From Halococcus agarilyticus (GTDB lineage: Archaea > Halobacteriota > Halobacteria > Halobacteriales > Halococcaceae), in assembly GCF_000334895.1 (NCBI RefSeq), contig NZ_BAFM01000017.1:1-64000 (forward strand): a DNA stretch of 64,000 nucleotides, given 5' to 3'. The translations under genes and the position numbers were made by a program. Below, in pieces: positions 1 through 8,887 of this stretch. Within the stretch, counting starts at the first letter, position 1; every line of letters begins with the position of its first letter. Below the pieces are notes generated by a model, which saw nothing but the letters and a program-made list of their open reading frames with translations, was not told the DNA's origin and made no database searches.

Positions 1-1080
1 AACATCGAGAATGAGTATCTTTCCAAGAGATTTATAGAATACAAAACAAGCAGCACCTCGCATTCAAATTCTCTCGAAGAAATGGGACAAATTTCGGCGT
101 ATTTTGGCTTTATCCATTCTCTATTGCTTTCAGAAATGCGAGATAAAGATAATGTGCGATTTCTAAGGACCTACGTGCGTCTGTTAGAATTCCGAGCCGA
201 GCGAGCAATTCGTATGGAGAACCATCATGTTTTTGGAGAAGATATACCTACAGCTAATGACGAGAGTAGTTCAGCATCCACGCAGTTTTGGAATTCTTTT
301 CTATTTACTATAAAATATGTTGATAATACAGAGATTTATCGCGAAATTCTCGACAACTATCTCGATGCTGTACTGAAATCGATCATGGAAAATGAGAGGT
401 ACATGCGTATGTATAGTGACATACCTAGCAGGGAAGATAGGACGAAGTATGAAGACCAACGTGTTAGATGGGGAAGAATTATTGAGAATCATTATAATGA
501 GTTACTTCGAGAAATGCACCGATATTGCACAAATATAGATTTGGACGAAGGTTCAGAAGTTATATCAGCATTTGACTGGAGTATGAGTAGATTGGCGGGG
601 GAAATACTTGAGTCGAATGGAGGAATTGAATTACGGAAGCGACTGCTATCAAACCTGACGTACTACCATGGTATGATCTGCATAATAGGGCATGAATATG
701 AAGGATATGTTTTCACATCCTACTTGGATGTGACGGTTCTATATGAAAGGGTCAAAGAAGAAGATGATGAAATATCCGACGAGAATATAGAGTTGATTAT
801 GCTAGTGTTAGATCGAATTGAGGAATACATTAACGCACTTGATGATATAGACCGCTATATGGACGTATTTTCGTCGATATCTTTAGAGGCATATGAAAGT
901 AACCCAGGTATAATAGAACGAATTGTTGATATATCAATAGACTACCTAGAAAGCCATGAAGGTGACGACCTGAATCTCACCCCAGTAATTGAGAAAGCAA
1001 TAGAGGAATTTGAGCCGGAACTATCTGCTGATACAGTCGAAAGAATTGAGTGCGTACTTAACGACCAAGATGACAGATAA
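1..1080 (+). CDS. hypothetical protein, AT-rich, 5' end outside the window
   Basis: The reading frame is open from the first base of the window, so the N-terminus lies upstream; the first internal ATG is at 82. I do not recognise the family. The visible 359 residues are acidic and appear mostly helical, with no obvious signal peptide, membrane segment or metal motif, and they are rich in Tyr, Ile, Asn and Glu. Codon choice is AT-rich (AAT, ATA, TTA, AGA), unlike every other gene in the window, which suggests recent acquisition or membership in an accessory island. A 58-codon frame begins nine bases after its stop. Confidence 0.6.
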   Translation, partial: NIENEYLSKRFIEYKTSSTSHSNSLEEMGQISAYFGFIHSLLLSEMRDKDNVRFLRTYVRLLEFRAERAIRMENHHVFGEDIPTANDESSSASTQFWNSFLFTIKYVDNTEIYREILDNYLDAVLKSIMENERYMRMYSDIPSREDRTKYEDQRVRWGRIIENHYNELLREMHRYCTNIDLDEGSEVISAFDWSMSRLAGEILESNGGIELRKRLLSNLTYYHGMICIIGHEYEGYVFTSYLDVTVLYERVKEEDDEISDENIELIMLVLDRIEEYINALDDIDRYMDVFSSISLEAYESNPGIIERIVDISIDYLESHEGDDLNLTPVIEKAIEEFEPELSADTVERIECVLNDQDDR

Positions 1081-1089
1081 AAACAATCT

Positions 1090-1266
1090 ATGAAAGAAAA
1101 TATCAATCGGCAAATAAAGCATGTGATAGAGGTTCTACGAAAGTCTCGCCGGATAATACTCGGAAGAGCATCGACAGCTACCTCCATACGTACTAGAGGA
1201 CATACAGAAATCTACCGCCAGAACGCATTATGCGTTTCTAGATTGGAATTTCTATCGGTCTATTAG
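1090..1266 (+). CDS. possible small basic protein downstream of the AT-rich gene
   Basis: ATG-started 58-aa frame nine bases after the preceding stop, with the same AT-rich composition. It is Arg/Ile-rich (for example VLRKSRRIILG) and has no recognised domain. A 15-bp near-perfect palindrome (1222-1236, AACGCAT-T-ATGCGTT) lies inside its 3' part, which could mean the segment is a control or recombination site rather than coding. Coding status is uncertain. Confidence 0.25.
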   Translation: MKENINRQIKHVIEVLRKSRRIILGRASTATSIRTRGHTEIYRQNALCVSRLEFLSVY

Positions 1267-1360
1267 TGGATTGTAGAACGAAACGCCATGTTCCTCGGTT
1301 CACAGCTCGCGGGCTTCTGGGGCGATTGCACACCCCACACCACTCCCGACGGCGCGTAGC

Positions 1361-2128
1361 TCAACAGAAGTTCTGAGTGGCGTACACCCGCGTCCGGCCG
1401 TCCTGGCGCTCGACGTACACGCCGATCGCCTCCTGACGCCAGTAGGACTTGAGGAGGTTCTCCCGGTGGCTCGTGGAGTTCATCCAGCCGTTCACGATCC
1501 CCTGGGCGAGCTCCTCGGGCGTCTCGTAGCGCACCGACCGATCGTCCATCCGCACCGGCGCGTCGTAGTAGGTGTAGAGGATGTTCTCGCCGCCGGTCGC
1601 GTACTGGAACCCGCCCGCGGGAACGCGACACCGGTAGTTGAACTTCGCGTAGCGATCGCCGAGCGTCTCGCCCTCGGGGCCGACGTGGGCGAAGTAGTTG
1701 CGCTCGGCCATGTCGGCGCTGTGATACCGGGCGACCGGGCGGAGCTCCGTGTCGAACGCGAGTTCGGATCGGTTGTGCTCTGCGCGCTCCTCGTTGACCT
1801 CCTCGTGGACGAGATACTCGAGCCTGGTACCGTTGAGTTCGCTCGGGTCCGAACGCGGGACCTCCGGTACGCTCGCGTTGCCGGCGGCGTCCGCGCCCTC
1901 GACCCCACTGACACCGCCGACGCCACCGAGCCTGCCGAGGTCGTCGATCCCATCGCCAGCGGCGTCACCGATCCCACGCACGTCCTCGCCCAGCTCGTCG
2001 GCCGAGGTCGGGAGATCGGCCCCGCCGAACGCGAACCCGGCAGCGAGACCGACGACCGCGACCACGAACGCGAGCCGGAGGACCACCGAGACCACCCACG
2101 CGAGCAGCCTCGCGAGCGAGCGAAGCAT
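1361..2128 (-). CDS. CAP (SCP/PR1) domain exported protein
   Basis: 255 aa. A hydrophobic N-terminal segment (about residues 10-35) is a signal or membrane anchor, followed by a Gly/Asp-rich linker, and the C-terminal half (about 105-255) is a CAP domain. Visible CAP signatures include the HxxxMAERNYFAHVGPEG stretch, GGENI, and GWMNSTSHRENLL near the end, which keep the His and Glu residues of the CAP cavity. CAP proteins are secreted; their biochemical role in archaea is unknown. A TATA-like element (rc of 2154-2159) sits 27 bp before the ATG, supporting a leaderless start. Confidence 0.85.
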   Translation of the reverse strand: MLRSLARLLAWVVSVVLRLAFVVAVVGLAAGFAFGGADLPTSADELGEDVRGIGDAAGDGIDDLGRLGGVGGVSGVEGADAAGNASVPEVPRSDPSELNGTRLEYLVHEEVNEERAEHNRSELAFDTELRPVARYHSADMAERNYFAHVGPEGETLGDRYAKFNYRCRVPAGGFQYATGGENILYTYYDAPVRMDDRSVRYETPEELAQGIVNGWMNSTSHRENLLKSYWRQEAIGVYVERQDGRTRVYATQNFC

Positions 2129-2237
2129 CGGTTCGGACTTCGCTCCCGGAGAGTATGTATCTGTCCGTGGGGCGCGGCCGAACTATCCGACGATCGAGCG
2201 GCCGGTGGCCGGATCGGCGGCCGGGCTACTGCGCCGA

Positions 2238-2747
2238 TCAGATCGCGAGCACGCCGGGGTCGATCCCGTCGGTCGGACTGTTCCGTCGCCACCGGACGGG
2301 ACCGTCGACGGGATCGACGCGCTCGTCGGGGCCACACGAGCCGGCGAACAGCACCACGAGACAGTAGATCGACGATCGATCGCGGTCCGCCTCGTCGCCG
2401 ACGCCGACCATCGAGATCCGCTCGACGCCCTCGATCTCACAGTCGATCCCGGTCGCCTCGCGCACGTTCCGGACGGCCCCCTCCTCCAGGGATTCGTCGG
2501 GGTCGACCCGGCCGCGCGGGGCGGCCCACTCGTCGCGGCGATCGCGCACGAGGAGGACCTCGTCGTCGTCGTTCGTGACCCGCACCCCCGCCGCGGCGCG
2601 CTCGTCGGCCGCGACGTCCGCGATCCGTTCGTAGCGCTCCGCCGGCACCGCCCAGCTCGCCTGGTGGACCGAGTCCGACCCGTACTCGTCGGTCAACCGA
2701 CCGAGCTGGTCTTCGACCCACTGCTCCGAGCGACCGGCGACGTCCAT
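2238..2747 (-). CDS. Nudix hydrolase-like protein
   Basis: 169 aa. The Nudix box lies about mid-protein (G-x5-E-x7-RNVREATGI) but departs from the canonical REUXEEXGU: only the first Glu of the pair is kept, so metal binding and substrate range may differ. The family hydrolyses nucleoside diphosphates linked to other groups. I chose ATG 2747 over 2786 because a TTTATT-like box sits about 29 bp upstream of 2747 and the extra residues are basic, unlike the rest. It is flanked by CAP and S9 peptidase genes on the same strand but is not overlapping them. Confidence 0.75.
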   Translation of the reverse strand: MDVAGRSEQWVEDQLGRLTDEYGSDSVHQASWAVPAERYERIADVAADERAAAGVRVTNDDDEVLLVRDRRDEWAAPRGRVDPDESLEEGAVRNVREATGIDCEIEGVERISMVGVGDEADRDRSSIYCLVVLFAGSCGPDERVDPVDGPVRWRRNSPTDGIDPGVLAI

Positions 2748-2887
2748 GCCCCACCGTTTCCCGCGACCGGAATAAATCCGATGCATCCTTCATCGCCGAG
2801 TCGTATCGACCCGATCCGGCGTTTTCGTTCGTTTCAGCCGATTTCGGGCCACGGAGCCCATCGCTCACGACCGCCGGGGCGAACAGG

Positions 2888-4684
2888 TTAGACGTGCTCG
2901 TCGAGGAATCGGGTGATCGCGGTATAGGCCTCGATCCGGTTCTCGCGCTTCGTGATCCCGTGGCCCTCGTCCTCGAACAGCAGCTTCTCGACGGGGACAC
3001 CCTGCTCGCGGACGCGTTCGACGATCTGCTCGGCTTCGCCGACCGGCACTCGGGGGTCGTTCTCGCCGTGGAGCACGAACAGCGGCGCGTCGATCCGGTC
3101 GGCACGGTGGATCGGACTGATCGATTCGAGGAGGTCGCGGTCCGCCTCAAGCGAGCCGTACTCGGCCTCGCGGAGTTCGCGCCGCCACGGCCCGGTGTTT
3201 TCGAGGAAGGTGACGAAGTTCGCGATCCCCACGATGTCGACGCCCGCCGCCCAGAGGTCGGGGTACTCCGTGAGCGCCGCGAGCGTCATGAACCCGCCGT
3301 AGGAGCCACCCATCACTACAATTCGGTCGGGGTCCACGGGTGAGCGGTCGGCGAGCCACTCGACGCCCGCCTCGATGTCGGCGACCGAATCCATCCGCTT
3401 TTCCACGTCGTCGAGGTGGGTGTACGCCTTGCCGTAGCCCGACGAGCCACGCACGTTCGGCTCGAACACCGCGTACCCCTGATCGAGGAGGTACTGCGTG
3501 ACGGGGCTGAACCGTGGCCGGCGCTGGCTCTCGGGGCCACCGTGGATGTCGACGACCACCGGCGTGTCGCCCGCCGCGGGGTCGGTGGGCAGCGAGAAGA
3601 AGGCGGGAATCTCCCGGCCGTCGAAGCTCTCGAAGTGGACGAGCTCCGAGCCGTAGAATCGATCGTCCGACAACCCGGCGGTCGAGGCGTGCGTCCAGCG
3701 CTCGCTCTCGCCGGACGCGATGTCGACGACGTGGACGTTCGGGTTCTCGCGCGGACTCGTCACCGTGACCGCAAAGCGCTCGGCGTCGTCGTCGAACTCG
3801 ATCGCGCCCGCGAGACCGTCGGGGAGATCGGGCGTCGGGAACGTCTCGATCTCCGTCTCGCCGGCGAGTCGCGCGACCGTGAGATCGGTGTAGCCGTCGA
3901 CGTTGCGCCCGTAGACCAGCCGGCCGGTGTCCCCATCGAGCGTGAACCGATCGACGTTCCACTCCGAATCGTCGACGACCGGTTCGACTTCCAGACTGCC
4001 GAGATCGAGCCGTGCGAGCGAGAGGGTGTCGCCGTCGCGATCGGTCAGACAGTAGAGCGCGTCGCCGTCCGGTCCCCACTCCGTCCCGAGGAAGCGCGCG
4101 TCGCCCTCGTGGGGCGTGACGTGCTCGAACGATCCGGTGTCGAGATCGAGCACGTGGAGATCCTGATCGAAGCTCGAATGGGCTTCGCTCACGACGAGGC
4201 GGTCGTCGGCGGGGGCGAAGCCGGGGATGGAGAGCCAGCCGTCGCCCTCGTGGACCAGCTCGGCGTCGTCGCCGGTCGCGTCGCGCGCCTGGGTGTAGAC
4301 GTCGAACACCGACTCGTCGCGCCGGTTCGAGGTGAACGCGAAGCGCTCGCCGTCGTGACTCCAGCCGCCCCATCTGTGTTTGGCTGCGGGACGGTCGGTG
4401 AGCGCCGTCACCGAGCGCTCGGGATCGAGCCGGTAGAACTGGACGCGCTCGTTGCCGCCCTCGTCCCGTCCGAAGAGCAGTTCGTCGCGCGTCGGCGAAA
4501 ACGACGCAAAGGTGACGCGCTCGTCGGCGAACGTTCGCTGCTCGGGCCAGGCCCCGGGTTCGGGAAGCGTCCAGATCTGGGGCGTGCCGGTGGTGTCGAG
4601 CAGGAAGGCGAGATCGCCCGACGGCGCGAACGACGCCCCCGACGCGCTCCGGACGTTGAGGTAGCGTTCGATGTCGGAAAGCAC
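2888..4684 (-). CDS. S9 family (prolyl oligopeptidase/acylaminoacyl peptidase type) serine peptidase
   Basis: 598 aa from a GTG start. The N-terminal part (about 1-350) contains repeated beta-propeller blade-like segments (SPTRDELLFGRDE, SHDGERFAFTSNRRDE). The C-terminal alpha/beta-hydrolase domain carries the catalytic triad: Ser461 in GGSYGG, Asp543 in HGENDPRVP, His575 in DEGHG. It cleaves peptides, probably in the cytoplasm as there is no signal peptide. The frame remains open to 5401 but that extension runs antisense through the Thr/Pro-repeat gene; a TATA-like TTTGTG lies 26 bp before GTG 4684, fixing the start. The length is typical for archaeal S9C members. Confidence 0.92.
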   Translation of the reverse strand: MLSDIERYLNVRSASGASFAPSGDLAFLLDTTGTPQIWTLPEPGAWPEQRTFADERVTFASFSPTRDELLFGRDEGGNERVQFYRLDPERSVTALTDRPAAKHRWGGWSHDGERFAFTSNRRDESVFDVYTQARDATGDDAELVHEGDGWLSIPGFAPADDRLVVSEAHSSFDQDLHVLDLDTGSFEHVTPHEGDARFLGTEWGPDGDALYCLTDRDGDTLSLARLDLGSLEVEPVVDDSEWNVDRFTLDGDTGRLVYGRNVDGYTDLTVARLAGETEIETFPTPDLPDGLAGAIEFDDDAERFAVTVTSPRENPNVHVVDIASGESERWTHASTAGLSDDRFYGSELVHFESFDGREIPAFFSLPTDPAAGDTPVVVDIHGGPESQRRPRFSPVTQYLLDQGYAVFEPNVRGSSGYGKAYTHLDDVEKRMDSVADIEAGVEWLADRSPVDPDRIVVMGGSYGGFMTLAALTEYPDLWAAGVDIVGIANFVTFLENTGPWRRELREAEYGSLEADRDLLESISPIHRADRIDAPLFVLHGENDPRVPVGEAEQIVERVREQGVPVEKLLFEDEGHGITKRENRIEAYTAITRFLDEHV

Positions 4685-4836
4685 GGCGGGTGTTCGCGGA
4701 GCGCTCACAAACCGTTTCGGATGGGGGAAAACCGGCGGACGTCGGTGGCCGGGCGTCGTGGACGACCTGTTTGCAGCGGTCGGGCCTTCGTACGCCACGA
4801 CAAGGCAGATAAGGCCGAACGGCGTACTCGCTTCAA

Positions 4837-6204
4837 GTGATCGAACCGGGCCCGGAGTCGGAACTACTCGACAGGGAGGAGCTGTCCACCATCGAGCAGT
4901 GGCTCGCGCCCGCGGTCGGTGTGCTCGTGGTCGTCGTCCTCCTCGCGGGCGTCGGCTTTCTCGTCTCGGGGCTCTTCGACCAGCCCGGTGCGGCCGAAAG
5001 CGACTCGTTCGGAGCCGGCCCGGCCGCCAACGGAACGGCTGCGACCATCGCGCCGGCCCAGAACGGGGCCGCGACGACAGCGACCACGCGATCGACGAAC
5101 GCGATCGCCACGGCCCCAACCACGACACCAGCTGAACGCCCAGCGCCGACAGCAACGACGGTGTCGACCGTGACATCGTCGCCGACACCGTCCCCGACCG
5201 CCACAGCCGCCACGTCGCCAACGGCCACACCGACCCCGACGACCACCGAGACGCCAACCCCGACACCGACCGCGACCGCCACGCTGACGGATACCCCGAC
5301 GGCGACTCCGACGGACACTGCAACGGCAACACGGACTCCCACGCCGACGGCGACTCCGACTGCCACACCGACTCCGACCGCGACACCGACGGCGACGGCA
5401 ACCGCGACGCCGACAGCTACCGCAACACCCGTGCCGACATCGACTGCCACACCAACCCCGACCTCGACTCCGACCCCCACCGCCACGCCGACCCCGACAC
5501 CGACGGCAACGGCAACGGCGACGCCGACTCCCACCGAGACGTCGACTCAAACATCGGCTTCGACCGAGACGCAGGCTCGAACCACGACGCCGACGGCAAC
5601 ACCGACGCCGACGGCAACACCGACGCCGACGGCAACACCGACGCCGACTCCCACCGAGACTCCCACGAGCACACCGACCCCGACTCCCACCGCTACGCCG
5701 ACTCCGACGCCGACCGAGACGACAACGGCCACCGCGACGGCGACGACGACCGCAACGCCGACTCAGGTCCCGGTTCCGACCGAGACGCAGACCCGAGCCA
5801 CGACACCGACGCCGACCGAGACAGCCACACCGAGCCCCACGTCAACTGAGACGCCGACGACAACGGCGACCGCGGCACCGACGACAACCGCAACATCGAC
5901 GACAGTAACCGCCACGAGTTCAGTGACATCGGCGACGTCGGTCACTCCATCCACGACGGAGTCGACACGGGCGACAACCGCGACCACGGAGACTGCTGCG
6001 ACAGCGACGACGCCACCGTCACGGGCGAGCGCCAGGCAGGGCGAGCGAAACGGGACGGCCAACGAGCGCGGACCGCCGACGCGGGCGAACGACGAACGGG
6101 CCGACGAACGCGGACCACCGGAACGAGGGGAGGACGACCGAACCGACGAAGTCACGGAAACCGAAGCAGCCGACGAGGAGGAGACGAGCGACGACGAGGA
6201 GTGA
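4837..6204 (+). CDS. membrane-anchored Thr/Pro-repeat (mucin-like) surface protein
   Basis: 455 aa from GTG, with a TATA-like GATAAG element about 28 bp upstream. Residues 1-24 are acidic and probably cytoplasmic; about 25-47 form one transmembrane segment; most of the rest (about 100-370) is low-complexity TPTA/TPTP repeat; the C-terminal ~70 residues are highly charged with Arg-Gly-Pro and acidic clusters. The dense Thr/Ser-Pro tract on the presumed outer face is a candidate for O-glycosylation, as in the Thr-rich stalks of haloarchaeal S-layer proteins. No enzymatic domain is visible. The repeat DNA is also open in other frames, which explains several spurious long frames here. Confidence 0.7.
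   Translation: MIEPGPESELLDREELSTIEQWLAPAVGVLVVVVLLAGVGFLVSGLFDQPGAAESDSFGAGPAANGTAATIAPAQNGAATTATTRSTNAIATAPTTTPAERPAPTATTVSTVTSSPTPSPTATAATSPTATPTPTTTETPTPTPTATATLTDTPTATPTDTATATRTPTPTATPTATPTPTATPTATATATPTATATPVPTSTATPTPTSTPTPTATPTPTPTATATATPTPTETSTQTSASTETQARTTTPTATPTPTATPTPTATPTPTPTETPTSTPTPTPTATPTPTPTETTTATATATTTATPTQVPVPTETQTRATTPTPTETATPSPTSTETPTTTATAAPTTTATSTTVTATSSVTSATSVTPSTTESTRATTATTETAATATTPPSRASARQGERNGTANERGPPTRANDERADERGPPERGEDDRTDEVTETEAADEEETSDDEE
5587..5648 (+). repeat. 18-bp perfect tandem repeat inside the Thr/Pro gene
   Basis: Three identical 18-bp units (acgccgacggcaacaccg), at 5587, 5605 and 5623, plus a partial fourth, encode Thr-Pro-Thr-Ala-Thr-Pro. They are the most recent-looking part of a longer degenerate repeat field (about 5160-5990), consistent with expansion by slippage or unequal recombination. 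Confidence 0.9.
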
Positions 6205-6258
6205 TCGGCGGGAGCCGGCATCCTGCCGGGATCGCTCACCCGACCCGCCGGCCGTGAC

Positions 6259-8742
6259 TCACTCGTCGCGGTCGAACGCGTGGGGCGCGCCCGCCGCCTC
6301 GCTCACCCGCACGGCCGCGACGCTCTCGGCGACGTTGTGGACGCGAACGATGTCCGCCCCTCGCTCGGCCGCGAGCGCGCTCGCCGCCACCGTCGCCGGG
6401 AGTCGCTCGCCCGCCTCGCTCCCGACGAGTTCGAACATCGACTTGTGGGAGTGACCCACCAGTATGGGGCAGTCGAGCGCGCGGAGCTCCCCGAGCCGGC
6501 CGAGCAGCTCGAAGCTCTCCCGGCGACGCTTGCCGAACCCCAGGCCGGGGTCGACGATCACCTGGTCGCGGTCGAGCCCCGCCTGCTCGCACCGTCGGAC
6601 GAGCGGTTCGAGCTCTCGAACGGTGTCCTCGACCACGTCGTCGTACTCGGGCTCGGCATCGGGATCCACAGGGGTATCCATACTGTGCATCACCACGATC
6701 GGGCAGTCGAACTCGGCGGCGACGAAGCGCATCTCGGGATCGTCGAGCCCGGAAACGTCGTTGATGATGTCGGCTCCGGCCGAGAGCGCCGCCCGCGCGA
6801 CGTCGGCCTTCCGGGTGTCGATCGAGAGCAGCGCGTCGACGTCGGCGATGCGCTCGATCACGGGGACGACCCGGTCACGCTCCTCGGCTATCGACACCGG
6901 CTCCGCGCCCGGACGGGTGCTCTCGCCACCGATATCGATCACGTCGGCCCCCGCTGCGACCATCGCCTCGGCCTGCCGGACCGCGGCATCGGTCTCGTCG
7001 AACTCGCCACCGTCGTGAAAGCTGTCGGGCGTGACATTCAGAATGCCCATGACGGCGGTGCCCTCGTTCCACGGGTACGTCGGCCCCTCGTCGGCGGGTT
7101 CGTCACCGGGGTCGTCCGCCGGCGAACCGATGTCGAGCGCGTGCCCGATATCGGTGGCGAGCGGGCCGAGCCCGTAGGGCTGGGCGTCGAGCTTCGCCAC
7201 GAGTCGCTTGAACTGGGCGAGCGTGCCCGCGAGCACGACGTCGAGTCGCTCCTCGTGCTGGTCGTTCAGTCCCGAGACCGCACACTCGCCGCCGAGCGAG
7301 AGGAGTTCCTCCTTCAGGTACTGCGCCTGACGCGGTCGAACACGAGTCTTCAGCACACGGTGAACGGTTTTCCCCCGCATCCGGTAGACGCCGGGATCGG
7401 TGACGTGTGCGCCGGAGAGCACCCGGCGGGCGTCGTCGAGATCGTCGACCCGTTTCGGCACGTCGAGTCGACTCCAGCGGGTTCTGGCCTCTCGCACAGT
7501 GTAGAGCGAGCCACAGACCACGACACAGTCGTCGGAATCGGCGGCCGCGATCGCGTCAGCGACCGCGTCGGTGACCGCGTTCCGGTGCTCGACGGCGACG
7601 CCCTCGCGCTCGAACGACGTCGCGAGCACGCCCTCGTCCTCCGCGCGGTCGACGTCGGGCTGACAGGTGACGGCGCGATCCGGCGTCGGAAGCGCGTCGA
7701 TCATGCCCCGGTGATCCTTGTCGGCGAGCGCGCCGAAGACGAGGTGGAGGTCGTCGTACTCGAACTCGTCGAGGACGCGCGCGAGGCGCTCGCACGCGCC
7801 GGGGTTGTGCGCGCCGTCGAGCGCGACCAGTGGCTCCCGACCCATGACCTCGAACCGACCGGGCCAGTAGGCCGTCCGCAGCCCCTGCGCGAGGTCGTCG
7901 CCGTCGATCTCGACGCCGAGTGCGCTTCCGACGTGGCGGGCGAGCGGGATCGCGACGCCGGCGTTGTCGGCCTGGTGTGCGCCCACGAGCGGGAGTCTGG
8001 TCTCGACGTCCAAGTCCGCTCCCGAGAGTGCGACCCGGCCCTCGATGCCTGCCCGGCCGCCGTAGGTCACCGCCACGTCGGCGTCGGCCCCGGACCCGAC
8101 GGTCACGACCTCGTCGGCCACCGCGTCGATCCCGGTTCGTGCCTCGCCGGTGGCGGCGGTCACGAGCGGCCCGTCGCTGGGGGCGACGTGAGCGAGGTCG
8201 CGCCCGATCTCCTCCACTGTGTCGCCGAGCACGTCGGTGTGTTCGAGCGTGACGCTCGTGACCGCGCTCGCTACCGGATCGACGACGCTGGTCGCGTCGT
8301 ACTGTCCCCCGATGCCGACTTCGAGCACCGCACAGTCGACGTCCCGGCGTGCGAACTCCCAGAACGCGAGCCCCGTGATCGTCTCGAAGAAGGTCGGTGA
8401 GTCGCCGTCGGTCGCGCGGTCGACGATGTATGGTCGCACCGTCTCGACGTACTCCGTGAGGGCGGCCTTCGATATAGTGCGGCCGTTCACCGTGACGCGC
8501 TCGCGGATCGAATCGAGGTGTGGCGAGGTGTAGAGTCCGACGTCGAGACCGGCCTCGTGGAGTATCGACTCGGCCATCCGCGCGGTCGAGCCCTTCCCGT
8601 TCGAGCCCGCAACCTGGGCGAACGCGCACTCCTCGTGGGGGTCGTCGAGCGCGGCCAGGAGGTCGCGCGTCGCGGAGAGCCGCGGCTTTGGGGGGTAGCG
8701 CCGCAGCCCGAAGAGGAAGTTCGCGGCGTCGTGGAACTCCAT
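6259..8742 (-). CDS. folCP: bifunctional folylpolyglutamate synthase / dihydropteroate synthase
   Basis: 827 aa fusion. The N-terminal Mur-ligase-type FolC domain (about 1-430) has the ATP loop GSNGKGST and the HNPGACER stretch. A middle region (about 435-550) has the PYGLGPLATDIG-type sequence often found ahead of archaeal pterin-binding domains. The C-terminal FolP domain starts near residue 565 (MGILNVTPDSFHDGG) and includes DIGGESTRPGAEPV. It should condense pterin pyrophosphate with p-aminobenzoate and add glutamates to the folate, in the cytoplasm. The FolC-FolP fusion is typical of haloarchaea. The ATG at 8742 is chosen because the frame upstream loses conservation; the gene lies 145 bp downstream of the TIM-barrel gene on the same strand. 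Confidence 0.95.
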   Translation of the reverse strand: MEFHDAANFLFGLRRYPPKPRLSATRDLLAALDDPHEECAFAQVAGSNGKGSTARMAESILHEAGLDVGLYTSPHLDSIRERVTVNGRTISKAALTEYVETVRPYIVDRATDGDSPTFFETITGLAFWEFARRDVDCAVLEVGIGGQYDATSVVDPVASAVTSVTLEHTDVLGDTVEEIGRDLAHVAPSDGPLVTAATGEARTGIDAVADEVVTVGSGADADVAVTYGGRAGIEGRVALSGADLDVETRLPLVGAHQADNAGVAIPLARHVGSALGVEIDGDDLAQGLRTAYWPGRFEVMGREPLVALDGAHNPGACERLARVLDEFEYDDLHLVFGALADKDHRGMIDALPTPDRAVTCQPDVDRAEDEGVLATSFEREGVAVEHRNAVTDAVADAIAAADSDDCVVVCGSLYTVREARTRWSRLDVPKRVDDLDDARRVLSGAHVTDPGVYRMRGKTVHRVLKTRVRPRQAQYLKEELLSLGGECAVSGLNDQHEERLDVVLAGTLAQFKRLVAKLDAQPYGLGPLATDIGHALDIGSPADDPGDEPADEGPTYPWNEGTAVMGILNVTPDSFHDGGEFDETDAAVRQAEAMVAAGADVIDIGGESTRPGAEPVSIAEERDRVVPVIERIADVDALLSIDTRKADVARAALSAGADIINDVSGLDDPEMRFVAAEFDCPIVVMHSMDTPVDPDAEPEYDDVVEDTVRELEPLVRRCEQAGLDRDQVIVDPGLGFGKRRRESFELLGRLGELRALDCPILVGHSHKSMFELVGSEAGERLPATVAASALAAERGADIVRVHNVAESVAAVRVSEAAGAPHAFDRDE

Positions 8743-8887
8743 ATCGGATTCCCGTGGGGACGTGGTTTGAGCGTGTCGGACGGGCTCGTTCACCCACCTG
8801 TCGACGGTTCCCACAGTCATAGGCGACCGTGTTGAAAACCTCTGGTCGTTTTCCGCGGTCGGCGGCGTTCGCCGGAACGATCGCGGT

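Noticed and set aside
942-1187. 81-aa minus-strand frame at the end of the AT-rich gene
   Set aside because: Antisense to the plus-strand gene; Ser/Phe/Ile-rich with no domain.
4685-5401. Upstream extension of the S9 peptidase frame (to 837 aa)
   Set aside because: It runs antisense through the Thr/Pro repeat gene and is low-complexity Ser/Arg; a TATA-like box before GTG 4684 gives a better start.
5160-5990. Possible CRISPR array
   Set aside because: Repeats are continuous Thr/Pro codon repeats within an open frame, without unique spacers.
6280-8400. 706-aa plus-strand frame opposite folCP
   Set aside because: Mirror frame of GC-rich coding DNA; no recognisable domain, while the minus strand encodes full FolC and FolP motifs.
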